This document shows positions 1-6,086 of a stretch of DNA of 7,724 nt, piece after piece. The stretch is from an uncultured Clostridia bacterium (lineage in GTDB: Bacteria > Bacillota > Clostridia > Oscillospirales > Acutalibacteraceae): NCBI GenBank assembly GCA_945868935.1, contig CAMBNE010000038.1, forward strand, positions 1-7,724, written 5' to 3'. Position 1 is the stretch's first letter. Every line of letters begins with the position of its first letter. The notes beneath the pieces are model-generated. The model saw only the letters and a list, made by a program, of their open reading frames with translations. It had not been told where the DNA came from and did not search any database. A program made the translations under genes and the position numbers.

Positions 1-1
1 C

Positions 2-1060
2 GAGAATAACGCTGAGCTTGCAGCTACGGAAGAAAACGCAGAAATGCTTTTGGACTATGTTCAGACAAAAATCTCTCTTGAGGCACTTAACGAAAATGGC
101 TTCAATACTAAATTTATTGAACAGTATAAAAATCTTTGTGATGCAATTTCCGGAAAGGAAACAATTTCGTATTTAGACGCATACTTTACTTATATTACAA
201 CTTCAAACAATTTCCAGGATGAGGCTGAAGAGGATCTTTTGAATATGAATAATTATCTTACTGTTTCATTATTCAAGTACGGCTGCCTTGCCTCTTATGC
301 AGCAGACTACCATTCGGGAATAAGCGATGATGATACAAGCATTTCCGACGCTTGGAACAGTGCAATAAAAGCGCTTGAAAATACCGGAATACAAGAAGTT
401 AAAGACGGCGAAAGATGGTGTTATGTAGTTGGAAGACCTGTGTCTGCAGCTTCAGCAAAGTTTGTACGACATTATCGTGTAAATTCCAAACAGACAATTG
501 AACATCTGAGAGCTAAGGGTGTTAATAGGCCGAGCATAAAATACAAATATTATGGATTGGATTATGATTATGTAAGGCTTGAGGATCAAAAAACAAACAA
601 GGAAATAAACTCGGCTTATGTACTCTCCGGAACTCAGCTTGCAATAATTAAAAACCGATTTGATAATATGAACCTTGGAATATCCTTTAAGGACTATATG
701 ACAAACAGTGATATTTTTAAATTGAATACAAATGCAAATCTTGTGGTTGCAGGTAGGGTAAGTACAGAAAGTATTCCTTTGGACGGAAAAGTTACGCTTA
801 CCTGCACAGATGAGCATTACTCAGATTACAATGTTGACGAAAATTATAAAATCGGAAAAAGCAACAAGAGTGATATTTCAATACACGAAAGGCACAATGC
901 TGTGGTATTTGACTTAAATAACTGTTCGTATAAGACGCAAGCTGTTTTTGAAAGAGCACACTACGGTCAATCATTTTTCCTTTGGAGTAAAGATGAAGAC
1001 GCTCGTTTTGAAAATACTGCATTAAGAGATACTTCTTATGTTGTTTTTACAATCAGATAA
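2..1060 (+). CDS. Unrecognised protein, C-terminal part (5'-truncated by window edge)
   Basis: The reading frame is open from base 2 to the TAA at 1058-1060. The first ATG in frame is at 44, but the codons before it (ENNAELAATEENAE) read like ordinary hydrophilic protein, there is no good Shine-Dalgarno before 44, and the product from 44 has no signal peptide, so I take this as the C-terminal ~353 residues of a longer protein. The visible part is soluble-looking, with no transmembrane segment and no repeat. It is probably helical and acidic at first (from Met44: roughly residues 1-125), followed by a more strand-like, aromatic-rich half with segments such as YKYYGLDYDYVRL and ending in SYVVFTIR. 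I recognise no catalytic motif or family and assign no function. A strong terminator follows 38 bases after the stop, so it ends its own transcript and is separate from the next operon. A surface or secreted role is possible from the neighbourhood only. Confidence 0.8.
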   Translation, partial: ENNAELAATEENAEMLLDYVQTKISLEALNENGFNTKFIEQYKNLCDAISGKETISYLDAYFTYITTSNNFQDEAEEDLLNMNNYLTVSLFKYGCLASYAADYHSGISDDDTSISDAWNSAIKALENTGIQEVKDGERWCYVVGRPVSAASAKFVRHYRVNSKQTIEHLRAKGVNRPSIKYKYYGLDYDYVRLEDQKTNKEINSAYVLSGTQLAIIKNRFDNMNLGISFKDYMTNSDIFKLNTNANLVVAGRVSTESIPLDGKVTLTCTDEHYSDYNVDENYKIGKSNKSDISIHERHNAVVFDLNNCSYKTQAVFERAHYGQSFFLWSKDEDARFENTALRDTSYVVFTIR

Positions 1061-1098
1061 ACTTTGATTTATGATTACATAATTTTGTCTTGTTAAGC

Positions 1099-1134
1099 AA
1101 AGCGGCTCGGACATTATGTTCGAGCCGCTTTTTT
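1099..1134 (+). terminator. Rho-independent terminator after the first gene
   Basis: A near-perfect GC-rich stem: AAGCGGCTCG (from 1099) pairs with CGAGCCGCTT (to 1131), and the stem can extend inward through G1110-T1120, A1111-T1119, C1112-G1118 and A1113-T1117 to a 3-nt loop. It is followed by a T-run to 1134. It sits 38 bases past the stop at 1060, as expected for the end of the first gene's transcript. Confidence 0.92.
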
Positions 1135-1157
1135 AAGCCGTTTCGTTTCGATTTTCT

Positions 1158-1192
1158 AAAATTTCAAAAAAATTTTTAAATTTTACAAAAAA
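1158..1192 (+). promoter_or_regulatory. Phased A-tracts upstream of the promoter (UP-like or bent DNA)
   Basis: A-runs at 1158-1161, 1166-1172, 1178-1180 and 1187-1192, with a T-run between, are spaced roughly one helical turn apart and lie immediately upstream of the -35 region. This arrangement is typical of intrinsically curved DNA and of UP elements bound by the RNA polymerase alpha subunit. The role is inferred from composition and position only, since AT-rich intergenic DNA often looks like this. Confidence 0.4.
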
Positions 1193-1200
1193 GCCTGATT

Positions 1201-1222
1201 TTGTTGCACTTTTGTTGCACTT
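1201..1222 (+). repeat. Exact 11-bp tandem direct repeat (TTGTTGCACTT x2)
   Basis: TTGTTGCACTT occurs at 1201-1211 and again, abutting, at 1212-1222. The period is close to one helical turn and the repeat covers the place where the -35 element of the promoter should lie, so two protein subunits could bind the same DNA face. This makes it a candidate operator or activator site. The regulator is unknown. Confidence 0.55.
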
Positions 1223-1235
1223 CGTATGTTATAAT
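1204..1235 (+). promoter_or_regulatory. Extended -10 sigma-A promoter for the 1411-5533 operon
   Basis: TGTTATAAT at 1227-1235 is a perfect extended -10 (TG-n-TATAAT). A -35-like TTGCAC lies at 1204-1209 but at a 20-bp spacing, longer than the usual 17; no better hexamer is present at optimal distance. Extended -10 promoters tolerate a weak -35. Transcription would start near 1242 and read into the membrane protein gene at 1411. Confidence 0.7.
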
Positions 1236-1410
1236 ACCTTTTATAACAGCAAATCTGTCTGATTCAGCTGTTACAAAATTCTTTTTAAGAAAGGTCGAAA
1301 AATTATGAATCATTAAATTAAAGTGAAAAATAAAGTCGGTTATCCAAAATTGTAAGCTGATATCCCATTCAAAAAATCAAAACTAATAAATTTTAACGGA
1401 GGAAATTATT

Positions 1411-1752
1411 ATGAACGTATTTGAAACTTTAACAGTGTATGATTATGTTACAGCAATCACAGGGGTTTTGGCAGTGATTCTGGGAATTGCCCAGCTTTGT
1501 ACAAAAAAGTGTGTTGGTCTGTTGACAATTGGCAGTTATACAGAAACAAGTGCAAGGAAATTTACGCTTGTATCGGGAGTTATTTACCTTATTGGCGGAA
1601 TAGTAACAGCTGTTGCACCCTTTGGAGTAAAATTTATCAATTCTCAGAATTTTGGTTTCAGTTTACCTTCTGAAATTTTGGGCTTGATTGTGCTTGCAGT
1701 AGTTGCATTAGTATTGATTGCGCAATTTTCAATACTCAGGAGAAAGCTTTGA
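1411..1752 (+). CDS. Small three-helix membrane protein of unknown function
   Basis: A 113-aa protein with an excellent ribosome binding site (GGAGG at 1398-1402, 8 bases before the ATG). It has three hydrophobic segments: about residues 12-30 (VTAITGVLAVILGIAQL), 52-71 (TLVSGVIYLIGGIVTAVAPF) and 89-109. A Cys/Lys-rich connection (CTKKC, 30-34) follows the first, and the C-terminus is basic (RRKL). This predicts an integral membrane protein with short loops; the positive residues after helices 1 and 3 suggest those ends face the cytoplasm. It resembles in size and layout the small DUF-type membrane proteins common in Firmicutes, but I cannot name the family. It is the first gene after the extended -10 promoter and lies 75 bases upstream of the GLUG protein with no obvious terminator between them, so they are probably co-transcribed. 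Confidence 0.8.
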   Translation: MNVFETLTVYDYVTAITGVLAVILGIAQLCTKKCVGLLTIGSYTETSARKFTLVSGVIYLIGGIVTAVAPFGVKFINSQNFGFSLPSEILGLIVLAVVALVLIAQFSILRRKL

Positions 1753-1827
1753 TTTTTCAACAACTTTTCCCACTATGTTTTATACAACAGTTAGGGAGAA
1801 AATAAATTTTCAGAAAGGGTGGTTTAA

Positions 1828-4800
1828 TTGAAAATCAAAAAGACAGGCAGAAAAGCATTGTCGTTGCTTATTGCAGTTATGATGCTTATCTCCCTTGTGC
1901 CGCTGGGCACATTAACAGCCTCGGCTTTGACGGGAAGCGGTACTTACTACGATCCGTACCTTATTTATACGGCGCAGGATTTGTTGGATTTCCGTGCGAA
2001 GGTTGCTGACGACGAACAATCTGCTTGCGCAAAGCTGATGAATGACCTCTCGTTCAACACAGGCACAAGCTACAACGACGACCTCTATAACGGTGGCTGG
2101 AGCGGTGAGAAACCCGTGGAGTGGAAGCCAATCGGCGCAACAATGGGTACGAAGTACAAGGGTATCTTTGACGGCAACGGCCACACCATAAGCGGCGTGT
2201 ACAACAATTCCAAATATACAAACGAAATCGGCTTTTTTGGCTACACAGACGAGGGTGCAGTAATTAAAAACCTTACTATTAAGGACTCTTGGTTCTGGGG
2301 CGAAGCTTATGTAGGTGCTTTAATCGGCAAGGCAAATAAAACTACTGTTACAAACTGCCATAACTACAGCACCTATGTTGTCGCTGATGATAAGCTTGGC
2401 GGTTTAATCGGTGCGGCATATAGCTGTACAGTAACAGGTTGTTCAAGCAAAGTCGACCGACCGGACAAATACACTATTCTTAATGATTATAATTACTGTG
2501 AGATGGGCGGCATAGTCGGTAATTTTCAGCTGGGAACGATTTCAGACTGTGTAAACGAAAGCAATCTTAAAACTGAACGTTTTCATTGTCCATTAGGCGG
2601 TATTGTTGGTTGTACGACCGGCGGTGTGATTCAGAGATGCGTTCAAAGAGGAAAATTTAGTTATCATAGCGGTTATGATACCGGAGGGATAGTTGGTAAT
2701 TTTGGCACAACACATGGGTTAACAGATGGAAATTTATTCATTGAAGATTGTATAGCACTTAATAGTATACAGCTCATTGGTGAGTTAACTTATGCTAGCG
2801 GATTGGTAGTTGAAAATGATACCACGACATACATCAGAAACTGTTATACTGACGGGTGTTTATTGAATGACCTGAATGAATATCAACATGCAAACATATC
2901 TAACTCATTTTACGGATACAAAATTGCTCTAGTAAACAGAGATAGAGGTGATTACGAACGTTTTATAACAGAAAATGTCAACCAAGCTAACGAGTCAATG
3001 TTTAAAAGCGGTGAGGTTGCATACAGGCTGAGACAAACATCAAGCAGAGCAAACTGGGGACAGGAAATCGGCAAAGACGAATATCCCGTATTAAACGGTC
3101 CGAGGGTTTATTACGGTTATGAAAACTGTCAGTCAACAGAAGTAAACTACAGCAATGATGTCCGCTATGAAAAACAGGGCGTTGGCCATCAATATAACGA
3201 AATGGGCGCCTGCACACTTTGCGGAGCTAGGGGCGGAAGTGAGGAATGTCCTTATCCCATTTTAACCGCTGAGGATTTGAAAAAATTTGCTGATGCGGTA
3301 AACGGCGGTGCAAGTACATTGTGCGCTAAATTGATGAACGACATAGACTTAAACCCCGGCACAACCTTCAATATCTCAGACGGCACATATTCGGGTAACA
3401 CACCGACAGAATGGACGCCTATGGGTACGAAAGACTATCCCTACTGCGGCACTTTTGACGGAGCAGGACATAAAATAAGCGGTTTGTATGTACACAGAAT
3501 CGCTAACTATTCGGGTTTGTTCGGCTATTGCGAGGCAACTGATGGTAAAACACCGGTAATTAAAAATCTCAGCGTTGATAATTCAAGTATAATTGTAACC
3601 CATAAATACTCAACCGGCGGAATTGTCGGTTATATAAGTGACGGTACAATAAGTAATTGTTCAAGCTCGGCTTATGTGTGTAATGATAGCAGTAATGCCT
3701 ACTCCGGAGGAATTGCAGGAGAAGCCGTTGATTCCACAATTTCAACCTGTAGCAATTCTTCAACGGTTACAAGCTACTTGAGAGCAGGCGAAATTGACGG
3801 ATACGGCATCCGTAACACTATTTCAGAATGCTATAATACCGGTGAAGTAAAGGTTTATGATAAAGGTAGTTCATACGTAGGCGGTATTTCAGGAGTGGAA
3901 GCCAACAGTTCACTAATCAATGTGTACAATACCGGAAATATTTATCTGTACTATGACAGCTTCTCTGGTACACAGTTTGGTGGCGGCAGTATAGGCGGAA
4001 TTGCCGGGTTTGGAGGCTGCTATATTGCAAACGGCTATAATACGGGAGAGCTGAATTGCATCAATACTTCCGGCAGCGGAATAACCCCGAGTTTTTATAA
4101 AGGTGTGGCAGTTGGTCAATCCGGCTCAAATATGGAAATCAATTACTTCTACTATTCTGATGCAGACTTACCGTTGTGTTCAGGAGGTCAAGCTATAACA
4201 AGCCAGAACACAGGAGTAAAAACAGCGGAGCAGTTTGCAAGCGGTGAGGTTGCATATCTGCTAAACGGTAATATAAGTGATGGCGACCTTGCCTGGGGAC
4301 AGGAGTTAGGAACAGATTCATATCCTGTTCTCGGCGGTAAAACCGTTTACTACGGCACAAATTGTGCAGGAACAAACTTGTATTCAAATGAACCGGTTTC
4401 GAGTGAACATAATTTCATTTCTATGAACGGCAAGTGCTCAGTCTGCGGATTATACGAGGACGAAATGAGCGCACTCTACGGTTACAGCATTACCCTTGAC
4501 GGAAAAGTCGGACTCAATTACTTTATGGAAATTGGCGATGATTACGCAAACGAAAACACAACAATGAATTTTTCGGTTATTAATAATGTTTCCGAAACAG
4601 GTGAGCTGAATGTGCTTTATTCTCAAAGCGTTCCTCTTACCGATGATGCAAAGGTAATCTACGATGGCAAAACATATTACAAATTCACCTGTAACCTTGC
4701 CGCAAAGGAAATGACCTGCGGTGTTAAGGCTCAGCTTGTAAACGGCGACAAAGAGGGAACAGCGTTCTACTACAATGTTGCAGAATATGCTTATACACTT

Positions 4801-5394
4801 CTCAATGATGAAAGCTATGACACAAAAACAAAAGAGCTTGTAATTTCAATGCTCAACTACGGCGCAAATTCTCAGACATACTTTGATTTCGTCACAGACT
4901 ACCTTGCAAACTGCGATTTGCCGGGTGAGCTTACACAGCTTGAAGATACACAGGCAGATGAGCTTTCTGCTTATAAATCTTCATACACACCTGATGAAAG
5001 CTACACCGGAAGCGCATCATACTACGGAAGCAGTCTTGTGCTGAAATCAAATACAGAGATTAAGCACTACTTTGCATATGATTCGGAAAAAACAAGCATT
5101 GATAACTTCACCTGTACAGACAGCGAGGGCAAGAGTTATGATATCGCAGAATCAGGCAGTTACCTGTATGTAAAGGTTGACAACATTCCTGCGCATAAGC
5201 TTGGCGAAGCATTAACGCTTTCACTTTATGAAAACGGCGAAAAGGTCGGTGAGATAAGCTATTCACCGTTAAGCTATGCTTATTCGGTATTAAATGCTTA
5301 TCCGACAGATGACGGTACACACGACAATGTAAGAAATCTTGTTAAGTCGCTGTATCAGTACAACAAAAAAGCCGTAGCTTATAAAACAGTATAA
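1828..5394 (+). CDS. Secreted GLUG-repeat surface protein with two duplicated modules
   Basis: The 1188-aa product starts at TTG: an in-frame TAA directly precedes it (1825-1827), AAAGGGTGG (1814-1822) is a good Shine-Dalgarno, and the N-terminus is a clean signal peptide (basic MKIKKTGRK, hydrophobic core, likely cleavage after ASA near residue 33). Two homologous modules follow. Each opens with a CAKLMND block, has FDG.GH.ISG (residues 114-123 and 543-552), then several GG(I/L)(V/I/A)G GLUG-type motifs (191, 227, 257 and 286 in module 1; 597, 627, 685 and 723 in module 2, with a degenerate one at 654). Each closes with SGEVAY.L...WGQE.G.D.YPVL.G..VYYG and a CxxC knob (C462/C465; C870/C873). 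From about residue 880 comes a separate module (YGYSITLDGKVGLNYF, later MLNYGANSQTYF) that I recall at the C-terminus of many Ruminococcus/Lachnospiraceae secreted proteins; its function is unknown to me. GLUG motifs are typical of adhesin or surface proteins. I see no dockerin, LPxTG signal or transmembrane anchor. A role in adhesion or binding is inferred. Confidence 0.88.
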   Translation: MKIKKTGRKALSLLIAVMMLISLVPLGTLTASALTGSGTYYDPYLIYTAQDLLDFRAKVADDEQSACAKLMNDLSFNTGTSYNDDLYNGGWSGEKPVEWKPIGATMGTKYKGIFDGNGHTISGVYNNSKYTNEIGFFGYTDEGAVIKNLTIKDSWFWGEAYVGALIGKANKTTVTNCHNYSTYVVADDKLGGLIGAAYSCTVTGCSSKVDRPDKYTILNDYNYCEMGGIVGNFQLGTISDCVNESNLKTERFHCPLGGIVGCTTGGVIQRCVQRGKFSYHSGYDTGGIVGNFGTTHGLTDGNLFIEDCIALNSIQLIGELTYASGLVVENDTTTYIRNCYTDGCLLNDLNEYQHANISNSFYGYKIALVNRDRGDYERFITENVNQANESMFKSGEVAYRLRQTSSRANWGQEIGKDEYPVLNGPRVYYGYENCQSTEVNYSNDVRYEKQGVGHQYNEMGACTLCGARGGSEECPYPILTAEDLKKFADAVNGGASTLCAKLMNDIDLNPGTTFNISDGTYSGNTPTEWTPMGTKDYPYCGTFDGAGHKISGLYVHRIANYSGLFGYCEATDGKTPVIKNLSVDNSSIIVTHKYSTGGIVGYISDGTISNCSSSAYVCNDSSNAYSGGIAGEAVDSTISTCSNSSTVTSYLRAGEIDGYGIRNTISECYNTGEVKVYDKGSSYVGGISGVEANSSLINVYNTGNIYLYYDSFSGTQFGGGSIGGIAGFGGCYIANGYNTGELNCINTSGSGITPSFYKGVAVGQSGSNMEINYFYYSDADLPLCSGGQAITSQNTGVKTAEQFASGEVAYLLNGNISDGDLAWGQELGTDSYPVLGGKTVYYGTNCAGTNLYSNEPVSSEHNFISMNGKCSVCGLYEDEMSALYGYSITLDGKVGLNYFMEIGDDYANENTTMNFSVINNVSETGELNVLYSQSVPLTDDAKVIYDGKTYYKFTCNLAAKEMTCGVKAQLVNGDKEGTAFYYNVAEYAYTLLNDESYDTKTKELVISMLNYGANSQTYFDFVTDYLANCDLPGELTQLEDTQADELSAYKSSYTPDESYTGSASYYGSSLVLKSNTEIKHYFAYDSEKTSIDNFTCTDSEGKSYDIAESGSYLYVKVDNIPAHKLGEALTLSLYENGEKVGEISYSPLSYAYSVLNAYPTDDGTHDNVRNLVKSLYQYNKKAVAYKTV

Positions 5395-5407
5395 GGAGTA
5401 ATGAAAA

Positions 5408-5533
5408 ATGGAAAAAGAAAAGTACATAAGAGCAGAAATGCAAATTACGGAATTTGAAACAGAGGACGTAATCACAACAAGCATAGTTGATCCACCGGTT
5501 CTGGAGGATAATGAAACCGAGATTATGCCATAA
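5408..5533 (+). CDS. 41-aa peptide with EDVITTS core; candidate precursor or signal peptide
   Basis: A short gene with the ATG at 5408 and TAA at 5531-5533. Its Shine-Dalgarno AGGAG (5394-5398) overlaps the stop codon of the GLUG gene and lies 9 bases from the ATG, so the two genes are very likely translationally coupled. The peptide starts MEKEKYIRAEMQI, has the central TEFETEDVITTS (residues 14-25), then a Pro-containing acidic tail (VDPPVLEDNETEIMP). It has no Cys, no hydrophobic helix and no signal peptide. From memory, short peptides with a Y-x-(R/P)-x-M-x-(I/V) opening, a (E/D)DVI(T/C)TS core and an acidic C-terminus are recurrent in Ruminococcaceae and Lachnospiraceae, which supports a real gene, but I cannot cite a characterised function. 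Possibilities are a leader-core precursor of a modified peptide, an intracellular or exported signal, or a small partner of the GLUG protein. No modification enzyme, protease or ABC exporter is visible here. Confidence 0.72.
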   Translation: MEKEKYIRAEMQITEFETEDVITTSIVDPPVLEDNETEIMP

Positions 5534-5569
5534 TCAACTGATAATAAGTTTTAAAACCCCCATTATATT

Positions 5570-5602
5570 GAAGTGAATTTATGAAAACATAAATTCAACT
5601 TC
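5570..5602 (+). repeat. Perfect AT-rich inverted repeat (hairpin 1)
   Basis: TGAATTTATG (5574-5583) and CATAAATTCA (5588-5597) pair perfectly around an AAAA loop. After one bulged A (5598) the stem continues for four more pairs (GAAG 5570-5573 with CTTC 5599-5602). There is no T-run after it on the plus strand, so it is not a canonical terminator; it could stabilise the 3' end of the peptide transcript or mark an RNA processing site. Confidence 0.6.
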
Positions 5603-5612
5603 TCTCCTAAAA

Positions 5613-5651
5613 GCAAAATGCCGCCTTGACTATTTCAAGGCGGTGCTTTGC
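5613..5651 (+). terminator. GC-rich hairpin 2, probable terminator or RNA-stabilising stem
   Basis: CCGCCTTGA (5621-5629) pairs exactly with TCAAGGCGG (5635-5643) around a 5-nt loop, and an outer stem GCAAA (5613-5617)/TTTGC (5647-5651) extends it past a small internal loop. The stem strength and its position after an operon favour termination, but the plus-strand T-tract is only a TTT within the stem. On the minus strand it is followed by ATTTTGCTTTT, a better tract, though no minus-strand gene ends here. Confidence 0.5.
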
Positions 5652-5702
5652 ACACAATAGTATATGTCAGTACAGCTTAATTAATTTACATATAGGTGGA
5701 AA

Positions 5703-6077
5703 ATGAAAAAAATAATAAAAATTACCATTGCTTTGTTAATAACATTGTCGCTTTTTTTAGCGGCGTTTATTCCTGCTTTTGCATTATCCGATGATGAGGT
5801 TGAGATTTTGCCCGGTAACCCTTCCGATTATCAGTCGGGTGACGTTAACCTTGACGGAAAAATAGATATTAAAGACGCTTCGATGATTCAAAAATACTTG
5901 TCATCCATAATTTCATTAAGCGAATTTCAGAAAGAGCTTGCAGATGTAAACGGTGACGGTAAAATAAATATTATTGACTCAACTCAGATTCAGCGAGATA
6001 TATCGGAATTTTCATCAAATACTTCAAAGGACGATGATAAACCGATTGAACTGCCGATTATTCCGGTAATACGATAG
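5703..6077 (+). CDS. Stand-alone type I dockerin protein (secreted)
   Basis: The 124-aa product has a signal peptide (MKKIIK, hydrophobic stretch to about residue 23, predicted cleavage after AFA at 27). A complete type I dockerin follows: calcium loop 1 DVNLDGKIDIKD (47-58; ligands D47, N49, D51, D55, D58) with helix SMIQKYL, and loop 2 DVNGDGKINIID (81-92; D81, N83, D85, N89, D92) with helix STQIQRDI. Dockerins bind cohesin domains of scaffoldins in cellulosome-like assemblies outside the cell. Unusually there is no enzyme, carbohydrate-binding or other module: the mature protein is only a ~15-residue acidic lead, the dockerin and a ~20-residue acidic tail ending IELPIIPVIR. No cohesin is encoded in this window. 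The start has AGGTGG at 5694-5699, close to the ATG. The next gene begins within 10 bases of its stop, so the two form a unit. Confidence 0.9.
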   Translation: MKKIIKITIALLITLSLFLAAFIPAFALSDDEVEILPGNPSDYQSGDVNLDGKIDIKDASMIQKYLSSIISLSEFQKELADVNGDGKINIIDSTQIQRDISEFSSNTSKDDDKPIELPIIPVIR

Positions 6078-6086
6078 GTGACAGCC

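Larger units (their letters stand above)
1061..1410 (+). other. Gene-free region with terminator, promoter and long leader
   Basis: This 350-base gap holds no credible gene. From left to right I see the terminator of the upstream gene, an A-tract-rich stretch (1151-1192), an 11-bp tandem repeat, an extended -10 promoter, and an AT-rich untranslated leader of about 165 nt before the ATG at 1411. In the leader, TAACAGC (1244-1250) and GCTGTTA (1267-1273) form a perfect 7-bp inverted repeat with a 16-nt loop. A tiny three-codon ORF (ATG AAT CAT TAA) begins at 1304 behind an AGAAAGG-like site. I see no match to a known riboswitch. The real Shine-Dalgarno of the next gene is GGAGG at 1398-1402. 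Confidence 0.6.
5534..5702 (+). other. 169-base gap with two successive hairpins
   Basis: Between the peptide stop and the dockerin gene there is no ORF of note. Two independent strong inverted repeats (5570-5602 and 5613-5651) fill its middle, and the ribosome binding site AGGTGG (5694-5699) its end. A weak promoter may lie in 5648-5690 but I see no convincing -10, so read-through from the upstream operon into the dockerin gene cannot be excluded. Confidence 0.55.

Noticed and set aside
44..46. ATG at 44 as the true start of the first gene
   Set aside because: The frame is open to the window edge with protein-like codons, there is no good Shine-Dalgarno, and the resulting N-terminus has no start-like features.
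1753..1827. Separate promoter or terminator between the membrane protein and the GLUG gene
   Set aside because: No stem-loop with T-run is visible, and the TTATAC/TATGTT candidates lack a -35 at suitable spacing; co-transcription is simpler.
5401..5457. Alternative ATG at 5401 giving an 18-codon ORF (begins MKNGKRKVHK)
   Set aside because: It is only 2 bases from the AGGAG, too close for normal initiation, while the ATG at 5408 has ideal spacing and gives an organised peptide.
5648..5676. TTGCAC/TACAGC as a promoter for the dockerin gene
   Set aside because: The -10 match is only about half of the consensus, and the -35 lies inside the hairpin stem; not strong enough to annotate.
6078..6086. 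GTG at 6078 as start of the stalk protein
   Set aside because: No ribosome binding site at proper distance; AGGTGA at 6076-6081 is itself the Shine-Dalgarno for the ATG at 6087.
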